From CAZVON01 sp964628435 (GTDB taxonomy: Bacteria > Patescibacteriota > Microgenomatia > Levybacterales > UBA12049): a DNA stretch of 64,000 bases. Position 1 is the first letter of the stretch, and each line of letters opens with the position of its first letter. The notes under the pieces are model-generated. The model did not search any database. It worked only from the letters and a program-made list of their open reading frames with translations, and had not been told where the DNA came from. Both the position numbers and the translations under genes were made by a program. The stretch spans positions 9,484-73,483 of the forward strand of contig CAZVON010000002.1 of NCBI GenBank assembly GCA_964628435.1, in the 5' to 3' direction. Positions 8,835 through 17,053 of this stretch are shown here, piece by piece.

Positions 8835-10489
8835 CGATATTTATTTTTGTAAATCATTACGGTTGGACGATCAAATACACTTGTAGTTTGTTCAAAAGAA
8901 AATATCGGATCGTTTAAGTACGTAATTTTACAAAAAATATCACAAGGTGTCTCATATATTTTGGCAAATCCTAAGGTTTCTTGTAATAGCAATTTATAAA
9001 ACTGATACCCTTTTGGAAAAACTTCTTTATTCGCAAATCGTGATTTTATAATTCGTTGACTAGGAATGATAATATAATCTGTCGTTGCAAGATGTGATTG
9101 AAGCGTTTTCTCAAGGTCTATATTGGAGTCAAGATCGTAAAAGTTGAAAAGTGTTATAGAAGAAAAATAAGGATTAAAAGGAGTAATTCCAAGATCATAT
9201 ACTTCGCTTAAGATAGGCGCATGTGAAGGGATGTGAGACGTTGTCCATGCAGCTGCACTGATGCGGGTATCGTTATGAGTGTATGCAGTAATAAAAAACG
9301 AAAAAGTATAAATAACGGAAATAAGTATACACGAGGAAAAACCAAGAAAAGATATCGACTTCCATTTTTCTGAAGATGCAAGTTTGTCTATGAAAAACCC
9401 GCACATTAGATAGATAAACGGTAATGTTGGAATGATATAGCGTGTCCATTTTGCAAAAATAAAGGTCTGAGGAAGGAATAGTATTAAGTAAAACAAAATT
9501 ATTAATATGGAAAATATATTTTTTTGAGTATATGCATGATAGCAAGTCACCCAAAAACTTATCACAAAAACCCCTACCAGCAATGGATTTAGTAAAAAAG
9601 GATAAATACGAACAAATTGAAAAAGAATAGGAGTAGTATTGAAAAATTCTCCCGTATAAAATACCGGCAGAGTACCCAGAGCAACCCGCATTTCATAATT
9701 CAAGCTTGATTGAAACGAGACATGGTCCAGAAGGGTAAACGGAGAGGTAATAAAGAAAAGACACGTAATAATCATCCCGTATAAAAAATAAAGAGGGAAT
9801 GCTTTTATTAACCAGTCCACATAAAATTGTTTGTTATTTAATAGGTGTAATCCTCCGGCAATGAGAGGAAGTGTAATAAGTGGTAAAGATGAGATTTTGG
9901 TGGCAAGCATTAAACCAGAAATAGTACCGGCGATAACTATCGGTTTTAATGATAGACGAGTTGCGATTTTCAGACAGACGTAAAAAAGCAGTAATGCCCA
10001 TAGAGTAAGCCATGTCTCAAATGTCCCAAAATGTGCAAACTGAATCAGGCCAGGACTAAGCGTTGCTACGATAAAACAAAAACTTCTTGCAAGAACACTC
10101 CTAAAATATGTGCTGCTAATTAGCAGTAATAGGAGAATAATGATAGAGAATAATACACTATATATGCGACTTATCATCATGGCTTGTTCAAACGTTATAA
10201 AAAAAATATTTTGTGAAGGAATATTTAAAAATGTATTACTGACAACATTAGTTAATATACCAGTGAAGTATATGCAGTATATTGGAAAAGAACCGTATGC
10301 GAAAAAATGAGGGTTCATTTGAAATGGAAAGGCTAGTTGAGAAACTGAAGATGCGATATTGCGTTCATCTGGGTGGAAATAGAATGGTGTCCCCCACGAT
10401 AAGTTATAAAGCCTAATAAATACTCCGATAAAAAAAAATATCAGTAATAAAAATTTATACTTGTGAGACAATCTTGGGTAAAAACTCAT
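8831..10489 (-). CDS. GT39-like membrane glycosyltransferase, paralogue B
   Basis: A 552-residue multi-pass membrane protein, the tandem paralogue of the preceding gene. It shares the first-loop motif FYFHPDERNIASS and the FFAYGSFPIY segment, and both proteins have a similar DTRISAAAWTTSHIPS-type C-terminal region. The sequences have diverged strongly outside these motifs, so the two probably attach different sugars or use different acceptors. It overlaps both neighbours by 4 bp (ATGA arrangement), which indicates translational coupling within one transcript. Confidence 0.82.
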   Translation of the reverse strand: MSFYPRLSHKYKFLLLIFFFIGVFIRLYNLSWGTPFYFHPDERNIASSVSQLAFPFQMNPHFFAYGSFPIYCIYFTGILTNVVSNTFLNIPSQNIFFITFEQAMMISRIYSVLFSIIILLLLLISSTYFRSVLARSFCFIVATLSPGLIQFAHFGTFETWLTLWALLLFYVCLKIATRLSLKPIVIAGTISGLMLATKISSLPLITLPLIAGGLHLLNNKQFYVDWLIKAFPLYFLYGMIITCLFFITSPFTLLDHVSFQSSLNYEMRVALGTLPVFYTGEFFNTTPILFQFVRIYPFLLNPLLVGVFVISFWVTCYHAYTQKNIFSILIILFYLILFLPQTFIFAKWTRYIIPTLPFIYLMCGFFIDKLASSEKWKSISFLGFSSCILISVIYTFSFFITAYTHNDTRISAAAWTTSHIPSHAPILSEVYDLGITPFNPYFSSITLFNFYDLDSNIDLEKTLQSHLATTDYIIIPSQRIIKSRFANKEVFPKGYQFYKLLLQETLGFAKIYETPCDIFCKITYLNDPIFSFEQTTSVFDRPTVMIYKNKYR

Positions 10490-11778
10490 TGGGTGTTTGA
10501 AAGAATAAGCTGTGCAACTTTCTGTCCAAGCTCAACTGCATAGTTTGTTCCCCGATCCCAAGGATATACCTGTTGGATATTTGCCAAAAAGACATTTGAC
10601 AATGGCGTTTGAAAAGGTGGTAAAAGTTTTGAATAACCTACTGAAATAATTGGTTGCGCAAACGGTACTTTAAATACTTTATATCCAATCAAATTCTTAT
10701 AATATTTCGCATTAATTTTTCTTAATAATGGATCATATAATTTTAATAGATCTTTTTCGTTTTTTTGGTATCGATCATCGTCTTGAGCAAGATAATTTCC
10801 AAGGTACACAATGTGTTCGTTATTATAATGTGTTTGGTTCATAAAGTTGGTGTGCTCAACAATTGCCATAATCGGGCTTTCTTTTTGACATATACTCAAC
10901 CAATAGGTGTTATTAGGAAGAAATCTTTCAGAAAGTCGCAGGATCATGTTGGATGCGCCAAGTCCTTTCAGTTGTAACAAGAAACGTGTATAGCTCGTTG
11001 GAAGTTGAGGTGTTATTTGAACAAAAAAGAAAGAGGGAAGAGTAACGATTACTTTATCAAATAAATCTTTTTGAACAGTTCTTTCCGAGGGTGCCACGGT
11101 AAGGTGCACGCCATCTGTTTTTTTCTCAATTTTTTTTACTTCTGTATTAAAGTACATATTCCCCCCTCCTTTTTTTATTGTATTAACAAAATGGTGTGCA
11201 AAGGATAAAAATCCTTCCTGAGGATATGCCAGCGATGATGTTCTTTTTTTAATTCGTGCCCAGAACCAGCTCAAAGAAATATCCTTACTATACTCTCCAA
11301 ATTTATTAGATAGCTGCGGTTCCCACAGCATTTCATAGGATTTTTTTCCCATGGTGGTTTTTAAAAATGATGTGGTTTTAATATATTCCAATGGTTGCCA
11401 GAGCGGGTTATATCTTAAAAAGGAAAGTACACATGCCATTCGGATACGATCAACAATAGAAAGATTGGGAAAACTCATCAAAGCTTTAGGAGAATCTAAC
11501 TGAAAGAACTCATGGTTAACATATACAGATGTTACTGGTCGTTTCATAATGACTGGGTAGTTTATTTCTTGTGCTAAAGATAAGATAGTAGCATCATTTA
11601 CAAACCAGTGATGATAATATTTCTCAAGAGACCATTGCCATTTTTTTTCTTTATATCCTATTGCAAGTCCTCCGGGTTCTTGATCTTTTTCAAAAACAGT
11701 TACAGAATAACCACGAGTAACTAATTCGTACGCAGCAGCCAAACCAGTAAAACCAGCACCAATGATGCCAATTTTCAT
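10486..11778 (-). CDS. FAD-dependent amine-oxidase-like oxidoreductase
   Basis: A 430-residue protein with an N-terminal dinucleotide-binding GAGFTG motif (residues 7-12) and the following FEKDQEPGG segment that contacts FAD. The overall layout is that of the protoporphyrinogen-oxidase/amine-oxidase superfamily, which in sugar loci also includes UDP-galactopyranose-mutase-like enzymes. The C-terminus carries the FAD-contacting block YPWDRGTNYAVELG. A GTG at 11799 would overlap the upstream gene by 17 bp; the ATG at 11778 starts directly at the Rossmann fold and is preferred. The context suggests a nucleotide-sugar or lipid-linked sugar substrate; not proven. Confidence 0.82.
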   Translation of the reverse strand: MKIGIIGAGFTGLAAAYELVTRGYSVTVFEKDQEPGGLAIGYKEKKWQWSLEKYYHHWFVNDATILSLAQEINYPVIMKRPVTSVYVNHEFFQLDSPKALMSFPNLSIVDRIRMACVLSFLRYNPLWQPLEYIKTTSFLKTTMGKKSYEMLWEPQLSNKFGEYSKDISLSWFWARIKKRTSSLAYPQEGFLSFAHHFVNTIKKGGGNMYFNTEVKKIEKKTDGVHLTVAPSERTVQKDLFDKVIVTLPSFFFVQITPQLPTSYTRFLLQLKGLGASNMILRLSERFLPNNTYWLSICQKESPIMAIVEHTNFMNQTHYNNEHIVYLGNYLAQDDDRYQKNEKDLLKLYDPLLRKINAKYYKNLIGYKVFKVPFAQPIISVGYSKLLPPFQTPLSNVFLANIQQVYPWDRGTNYAVELGQKVAQLILSNTQ

Positions 11779-11782
11779 AAAC

Positions 11783-13207
11783 TTAGGAAATTGTACCACG
11801 ACTCAGAAGAAAAAGAAGCAAGCCTATGCCTGTTGTAATAAATCCAATAATACCAATATTTACTATTGAAACACTTCCAGGAGATTGAGGTGGACCACCT
11901 TTTGGCGATTGCGTAACGACTTGGTCTACACTAGCTGTTGGAGTAATAGCAACAATTAAGGTTGGTGTGGGAGTTAGGGTAATCGTTACTGGTGGGGTTG
12001 ATGTTGGGAAACTGGTTGGTGTAAGAGTAGGAGTTACCGGAACGGTTACAGATGGCGTTATCGTTAGCTTTGGAGTGGCTGACGGAGTTGCAGATTGTTC
12101 AACTTGTGTTCCAGAAGCATAGACGGTAAATGATTGAGTAATAGTTTTTAAAATACCAAACTTATCTCGAGTCGAAATAGAAATGGTATGGGATCCTGGT
12201 AACAGAGGAGTTGGTGGCCGATACGACCAGTTTCCTAATGAATCTGTCTTTACTTGAGTTTTTATTTCTTCCTCGGAATGAATCGTAATAACAACGTCTT
12301 CATTTGGCAGTGCAGTACCCCTAAATTGTGGCCTCTGGTCGGTAAATGATTCGTCTTTTATAGGCCGTTGGATGCTTGGTTCTGTTGTCGTAGAAAGAGT
12401 TGCTGTATACGCTGGAAAATTAAATGATGCTGAGGTTGTAGCTGTAGGTTGAGTACTTTGGGTAAAATCATAGTTTTGAGAAAGCGTAATAATTGGAATA
12501 GGGTCTGTTTGAGATGAGAGTACCGTTATACTTGATGTAAGACTATTGCCTATAACCATCATTTGTATAACCTTATCAGAGGAGACGGTAAAATAGGAAT
12601 TAAGATTTGTTGTTCGTACCGTAGTAAGCGGTAAAATATAGCTGCCATCAGATTTTGTTGTAGTTGAAAGCGTTTGTGCGTCAGGAATTGTAAGGTAGAT
12701 GATTGCTCCCTCGATCGGTTTACCATCTGGGGAAATTATTTTCCCTGTAATGGGTTTTTGACTGATAGGTTTTTCATCAAGCACTGGTGCAGTGGTAACT
12801 TGAAACAGTATATCGTTATTTAAATAGGTGTCTTTCCCTGATGTTATGGAAAAAAAGTATTGAGTACTTGGTTTCATGTTTTTAATGGTAATATGGTGAT
12901 CAAAATAGAGGCCAGGCGTGCCTGTTTTTTGATCTCTGTCATCAAGCGCAGTTTGGGTTGTGGTTAAGGAAGAATTTATGTCGTAGGTAATAACACCAGT
13001 TGTTTTTACAGTAGTTTTATAAGAAATACTCAGTGAAGTATCTGAAATATTCGTTATACGTACCTCAAGTGGAGTTTCTCCTGGAGATGCTTTTGTTTCA
13101 AAAAGCACACCAGTTTGTACCAGAAATGACGTTACTCCAATACCAATAAGAATAAGAAAAACTCCTAACAAAGTCGGTATTCTTTTATTCCAGAGTGAAT
13201 TGTTCAT
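11783..13207 (-). CDS. membrane-anchored FN3/Ig-domain surface protein
   Basis: A 474-residue surface protein. In order it has an N-terminal membrane helix (about 12-32), a fibronectin-III-like domain (about 45-140), a carboxypeptidase-regulatory-like domain (about 150-240, with SPDGKPIEGA and KSDGSY), and a bacterial Ig-like domain (about 285-365). A Thr/Pro/Ser-rich stalk (365-440) and a C-terminal membrane helix (about 447-468) ending in SRGTIS follow. The Thr/Pro stalk is a likely target of the neighbouring GT39-like O-glycosyltransferases (inference). Its start overlaps the upstream 113-residue gene by 4 bp. Confidence 0.8.
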   Translation of the reverse strand: MNNSLWNKRIPTLLGVFLILIGIGVTSFLVQTGVLFETKASPGETPLEVRITNISDTSLSISYKTTVKTTGVITYDINSSLTTTQTALDDRDQKTGTPGLYFDHHITIKNMKPSTQYFFSITSGKDTYLNNDILFQVTTAPVLDEKPISQKPITGKIISPDGKPIEGAIIYLTIPDAQTLSTTTKSDGSYILPLTTVRTTNLNSYFTVSSDKVIQMMVIGNSLTSSITVLSSQTDPIPIITLSQNYDFTQSTQPTATTSASFNFPAYTATLSTTTEPSIQRPIKDESFTDQRPQFRGTALPNEDVVITIHSEEEIKTQVKTDSLGNWSYRPPTPLLPGSHTISISTRDKFGILKTITQSFTVYASGTQVEQSATPSATPKLTITPSVTVPVTPTLTPTSFPTSTPPVTITLTPTPTLIVAITPTASVDQVVTQSPKGGPPQSPGSVSIVNIGIIGFITTGIGLLLFLLSRGTIS

Positions 13208-13545
13208 AATGTTCCTCCTGGTATTGATGGAGAAGGAATAGAAAGAGTTTGTTGACTTGCGGAATCAGTAGATTGTTGGAGTGTACTTGGAGGAGGTGGT
13301 GAAGGCGTAACAGAAGGCACATTTTTAGAAGTATCAAAGAATTGATAGCGTGGATTTGTTTTTTTCCTTGTTCTTAATCGGTCTATTACACTCTGATCAA
13401 ACGTAGGGATAATTTGTCGTATTTGAATATTAATCGCTTCAGGAATTGTTGAAGAGACACGAGCATGATAAATACTTAAGGAGACCCAAACAAGCACTAC
13501 TATAAAAGTAAAAATAGTAATAAATAGAACGCTATTTTTTTTCAT
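13204..13545 (-). CDS. small single-pass membrane protein, unknown
   Basis: A 113-residue protein with one N-terminal membrane helix (about 5-27), a short basic and hydrophilic middle, and a Pro/Ser/Thr-rich tail (about 78-113). I do not recognise a family. It stands just downstream of PilN/PilO-like genes, where pilP sits in type IV pilus operons, and directly before the FN3/Ig surface protein (4 bp overlap). A TATTAT box lies 8 nt before the ATG but without a convincing -35, so the transcription start is uncertain. Confidence 0.65.
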   Translation of the reverse strand: MKKNSVLFITIFTFIVVLVWVSLSIYHARVSSTIPEAINIQIRQIIPTFDQSVIDRLRTRKKTNPRYQFFDTSKNVPSVTPSPPPPSTLQQSTDSASQQTLSIPSPSIPGGTL

Positions 13546-13595
13546 GATTTTTTATAATATGCTTTTCCTTGTATATTAACCTGTATGTTGCCATA

Positions 13596-14180
13596 CTAAT
13601 CTGTTTTGCGATTAATTGCAGCTCTATCGATTATAACAATACGGTCAAAATTTACCAGTGAAATAATAAAATTAGAAATTGCAGTGGGAGTTCCAACTAC
13701 GGTAATGGCAAAATTGTACGATGAATATTGTTTATTATCTGGGAGCGCAGTATTCGTCGTTGGTTGAGCATTGACAAGTTCAATCTGTTCGGATTGTAAC
13801 CGTGAAACAGAGACATCAGTTTGGGATGCAACATCTTGAATTTGTGCAAGCAGCAGCGCTGCTTCTGGTAATTTGGGGATCGCTGAATAAATAGTAGGAA
13901 GGTCATTTTGAAGATCTGCATACTTTTTTTGCAAGAGAGATAAATCTGAAATCTTTTTTTCCATTCTGTCATATATGAATATATTATCTTCAATCTCTTT
14001 TTGTAGTTGACTGATTGTAGAAAGAGTTGGGCTAATGGCGAAAAGTCCGAAAAAAGAAATTGCTACAAGCGTTAAAATAATTGTGGTAATTCCCTGTATT
14101 TTACGTTCTTTAAAGTCAGGAAGATTTTCAAAGTATTTATTAAGTTTAGCCTGAGTAAGACGAGATGGTGTTGGTTGCAT
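13596..14180 (-). CDS. PilO-like type IV pilus assembly protein
   Basis: A 194-residue protein: a short cytoplasmic N-terminus, one membrane helix (about 30-50), a coiled coil (about 52-90) and a small C-terminal ferredoxin-like domain. This is the architecture of PilO. It follows the PilN-like gene with a 1 bp gap, the usual pilN-pilO order. In the pilus machine these proteins form the inner-membrane alignment complex; candidate-phyla bacteria are thought to use type IV pili for DNA uptake and host contact. No PilM, PilB or PilC is next to it, so these must lie elsewhere if the system is complete. Confidence 0.7.
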   Translation of the reverse strand: MQPTPSRLTQAKLNKYFENLPDFKERKIQGITTIILTLVAISFFGLFAISPTLSTISQLQKEIEDNIFIYDRMEKKISDLSLLQKKYADLQNDLPTIYSAIPKLPEAALLLAQIQDVASQTDVSVSRLQSEQIELVNAQPTTNTALPDNKQYSSYNFAITVVGTPTAISNFIISLVNFDRIVIIDRAAINRKTD

Positions 14181-14181
14181 A

Positions 14182-14718
14182 TTATTGGTTTTTTAATAAT
14201 GCAGTAATGCTTACTGAAATAACTGCGCTTGATGTCTTATTTTCAATGTTATTAAGGCTTACTGATTTTATTTCAGGGTACGATTGTAAATTTTTTATAA
14301 AAGTACTTACAGATAATAATGATCGTGAATCAGCATCAATTCGTAAACTATCGGTTGAGAATGTGAGCGTTTTAATCGTGAAATCAATCGGAGCAAAATT
14401 GAGTACATCAATAAATGCCTGGGTGGTTTTGATCCCTGTCGTTTCAAGCTGCTCTGCCAGTGTAAGTCTGTCTTGTAGATTCCTATATGTATCTTCATTT
14501 TTTTTTAACAGACGTAAGACTGCTTGCTTTTTTTCTATTTGATCATGAAGGTCTATTAATTGACGGTCAAGAGAAAAACGATACAAAAACGCAATAAGCG
14601 CAATTCCTTCAGTCAAAATAATGATAAAGCGACCATAAGATAATGCCCAAGCAATAAACTTCTCAAAAAAACTCTCTTTTTTTTTAAGCAAGTTAATAGA
14701 AGGCTTTATAATTGCCAT
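14182..14718 (-). CDS. PilN-like type IV pilus assembly protein
   Basis: A 178-residue protein starting with a short cytoplasmic segment containing INLL, the kind of PilM-binding motif seen in PilN. A membrane helix (about 28-48), a coiled coil (50-85) and a small C-terminal domain follow. The next gene, 1 bp away, is PilO-like. The promoter upstream is TTGACA-17 bp-TAGACT, with the -10 ending 9 nt before the ATG and no Shine-Dalgarno sequence. Confidence 0.72.
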   Translation of the reverse strand: MAIIKPSINLLKKKESFFEKFIAWALSYGRFIIILTEGIALIAFLYRFSLDRQLIDLHDQIEKKQAVLRLLKKNEDTYRNLQDRLTLAEQLETTGIKTTQAFIDVLNFAPIDFTIKTLTFSTDSLRIDADSRSLLSVSTFIKNLQSYPEIKSVSLNNIENKTSSAVISVSITALLKNQ

Positions 14719-14727
14719 GCTTATTTT

Positions 14728-14756
14728 AGTCTAGGAGAATTTTTACTATTTGTCAA
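14728..14756 (-). promoter_or_regulatory. sigma70-type promoter of pilN-pilO
   Basis: Perfect -35 TTGACA (14751-14756), 17 bp spacer, -10 TAGACT (14728-14733). The ATG at 14718 follows 9 nt after the -10, so the predicted leader is only 2-3 nt. Confidence 0.7.
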
Positions 14757-14787
14757 AGACTGTTGCTCTTGTTTTGAGGCTAAAAGA

Positions 14788-15117
14788 TTATTTATTAGGA
14801 ATTGTTCGTTTAACAGGTGATTTTTGCGCACGACTTTTCTTTTTTGTTTTTTTCTCTTGAGAAGATGTTTGGACAGAAGGTTGGTTTTGTAAGAGTTTTG
14901 CTATGGTTGCTTTTACGCGCGCTGCTTTATTTTTATGAATGATATGTTTTTTCGCGGCTTTATCAGCAGCTTGAGCTACTTGTTGTATGAGCGTGTGTGT
15001 TGGTTTCTTTTTTGCCTGTTTGATAAGTGTTAATAACGACTCTTTTAATTTTTTATTGTGAGCTGTTCTTTTTTTATCTTGTCGCAATTTTTTCTTTGCG
15101 GATTTTATTACTGGCAT
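14788..15117 (-). CDS. rpsT: 30S ribosomal protein S20
   Basis: A 109-residue basic protein beginning MPVIKSAKKKLRQDKKR, the recognisable S20 N-terminus, with the helical RNA-binding pattern through residue 82. It is about 20 residues longer than usual because of a Lys/Arg/Gln-rich tail (about 83-109). It binds 16S rRNA in the small subunit. The -10 TACAAT ends 6 nt before the ATG, so its mRNA is probably leaderless. It is divergent from murJ with overlapping promoter regions. Confidence 0.93.
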   Translation of the reverse strand: MPVIKSAKKKLRQDKKRTAHNKKLKESLLTLIKQAKKKPTHTLIQQVAQAADKAAKKHIIHKNKAARVKATIAKLLQNQPSVQTSSQEKKTKKKSRAQKSPVKRTIPNK

Positions 15118-15123
15118 GAGCTA

Positions 15124-15152
15124 ATTGTACCATGATATACTGTAAAGCGCAA
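15124..15152 (-). promoter_or_regulatory. promoter of rpsT
   Basis: The -10 box TACAAT (15124-15129) has a weak -35 TTGCGC (15147-15152) at 17 bp. The -10 ends 6 nt before the rpsT ATG. The 49 bp between rpsT and murJ must also hold the murJ promoter (TATACT at 15136-15141), so the two overlap and may compete. Confidence 0.55.
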
Positions 15153-15166
15153 CAGGAGTGCATGAC

Positions 15167-16861
15167 ATGATTAAATCTACTGTTCCTAAAAAAATCTTTC
15201 AAAAGAGTCTCTTTCTTTTATTAACAAGACAAACAAATATTTTATCTGCCGCTTTCGTAATTATGGTCACTGTCATATTTTCTCAACTACTTGGGTTAAT
15301 AAGACAGCGAATGTTAGTCGCAATTTTTGGAGCTTCAGACACCTTGGGAGTGTATTTAGCATCAAGCAAGCTTCCTGATTTTTTATTCCAACTGATTATT
15401 GCAGGTGCTTTGTCTTCTGCGTTTATTCCAGTTTTTTCTGATTACTTGGTAAAAGGAAAAGATCAAGAAGGGCATAACATGGCTTCTTCTTTACTCACAT
15501 TAGCCCTTATAACTTTTTTTATCATTTCGATTCCATTGTTTTTATTTGCTCCTTTTTTCTTGCAGTTATTTAATATAGGGTCTGGATTTTCTGCGCAACA
15601 AATGGATTTAATGGCATCTCTTATGAGGATTATCTTAGTTGGTCAGATTCTGTTTATTGTGGGGACATTTTTGACAGCATTACTCCAATCGTATAATCAC
15701 TTTTTTGTACCTGGATTTGCTGCTGCATTATATAACTTAGGAGTTATTACTGGGATATTTTTTCTCTCTTCAGTAGCTGGGATCTTTGCCCCAGCATTTG
15801 GTGTTATTTTAGGATCTCTTCTTTTTATCTTTTTTCAATTGCCTTTAGTCAAAAAGCTTGGGTTTCATTTTAGACCAGTAATTTCTTTTAATATTCCTGG
15901 CGTTGGGCAAATACTGCATTTGATGTGGCCTCGTACTCTTTCTATTGCTGTTTTTCAGATAGGGTCCTTAGTAACGGTTATGTTGGTTTCGTTCTTACCT
16001 TCTGCTGGTCGAAGTTATGTTATTTTTGATTATGCTCAGACACTTGCTTTTGCTCCGATTGTTTTATTTGGCCAAACTATTGCACAAGCTGCATTTCCAG
16101 TTTTGTCACGTGAACGAGAAAACCTGGAAGAATTTAAATCGATTTTCATCACTAGTTTTAATCAGATGCTCTATCTGGTATTGCCAGTTTCTGCGTTGTT
16201 TCTTGTATTACGTATTCCTATAGTGAGACTCGTTTTTGGTGCGGGACAATTTGATTGGCAAGCGACTGTACTAACCGGTCAGACATTGGCATTTTTTTCC
16301 TTATCTATTTTTGCCCAGGCGCTTATTTATTTGGTATCACGGGGATTTTATGCATTGCAAGATACAAAAACACCACTGATTATCGGTACTTTAACCACGA
16401 TTTCAATGATTGTAATGGCTATTCTTTTTATTATGTCCTATGGAACAGGAGTAGAAGGAATAGCTGTTGCGTATTCTCTGAGCACAATTTTAAATGTAGT
16501 AATCTCAATGATTGTTCTTAACAAAAAAACTGGTGGGTTTAATAAACCCATGTTGTTGGTTCCCATAATAAAGATACTCTTTGCAACCATTTGTACTGGT
16601 TTTGCGCTATACATTCCTATTAAACTGTTAGATCAATTGGTTTTTGATACCACACGAACACTCAATTTAATTNNNNNNNNNNNNNNNNNNNNNNNCGGGA
16701 TTTCAAGTGGGGCAGGATTAACATTGTATCTTTTGCTGACATGGTTTTTAAAAGTCAAAGAAGCAACCACCTATATTATGATGTTTAAAAAAATCGGTAA
16801 TTGGCGAGAAATCTTAGGCAGCCGACAAGAGGTCATCGATAGCACGAGAATTAATCCCTAA
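15167..16861 (+). CDS. murJ: lipid II flippase MurJ (MviN family), contains gap
   Basis: A 564-residue membrane protein with about fourteen helices and the MurJ/MviN signatures: LLGLIRQRMLVAIFG near the start, and FGASDTLGVYLASSKLPDF with IIAGALSSAFIPVF soon after. It flips lipid-linked peptidoglycan precursors across the membrane. A GTG at 15158 extends the frame, but AGGAG at 15154-15158 is correctly spaced (8 nt) for the ATG at 15167. A run of 23 Ns (16673-16695) interrupts helix-rich sequence near residue 503; the frame is open on both sides, but the true gap length is unknown. Confidence 0.9.
   Translation: MIKSTVPKKIFQKSLFLLLTRQTNILSAAFVIMVTVIFSQLLGLIRQRMLVAIFGASDTLGVYLASSKLPDFLFQLIIAGALSSAFIPVFSDYLVKGKDQEGHNMASSLLTLALITFFIISIPLFLFAPFFLQLFNIGSGFSAQQMDLMASLMRIILVGQILFIVGTFLTALLQSYNHFFVPGFAAALYNLGVITGIFFLSSVAGIFAPAFGVILGSLLFIFFQLPLVKKLGFHFRPVISFNIPGVGQILHLMWPRTLSIAVFQIGSLVTVMLVSFLPSAGRSYVIFDYAQTLAFAPIVLFGQTIAQAAFPVLSRERENLEEFKSIFITSFNQMLYLVLPVSALFLVLRIPIVRLVFGAGQFDWQATVLTGQTLAFFSLSIFAQALIYLVSRGFYALQDTKTPLIIGTLTTISMIVMAILFIMSYGTGVEGIAVAYSLSTILNVVISMIVLNKKTGGFNKPMLLVPIIKILFATICTGFALYIPIKLLDQLVFDTTRTLNLIXXXXXXXXGISSGAGLTLYLLLTWFLKVKEATTYIMMFKKIGNWREILGSRQEVIDSTRINP
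16673..16695. other. assembly gap (23 Ns) inside murJ
   Basis: Twenty-three unresolved bases. The murJ frame happens to be kept across them, but the number may be a scaffolder estimate, so residues here and the exact protein length are unknown. Confidence 0.99.
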
Positions 16862-17000
16862 TATTGAGAACCCGGCTTAAAGAAATCTTAAGTTCATAAA
16901 ATTGTTCACAGGCAAGCAACTTATAGATGAAAGTCTTCTCTATATCCTTTGCAATCTGTTTTGGAGTCCTTCTACAAACTACTGATTATACAAAGATTAT

Positions 17001-17029
17001 TTGATTTTGAAACAGATTGGAATTATACT
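17001..17029 (+). promoter_or_regulatory. promoter of lepA
   Basis: TTGATT (17001-17006), 17 bp spacer, TATACT (17024-17029). The expected start at about 17036 leaves an 18 nt leader to the ATG at 17054 and rules out the longer lepA frame from 16949. The rest of the 192 bp between murJ and lepA shows no gene or strong terminator. Confidence 0.65.
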
Positions 17030-17053
17030 ACTGTTCATATATTTCAATTTGGA

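Noticed and set aside
16949..17053. N-terminal extension of LepA by 35 residues
   Set aside because: The extension has no homology, and the lepA promoter lies inside it.
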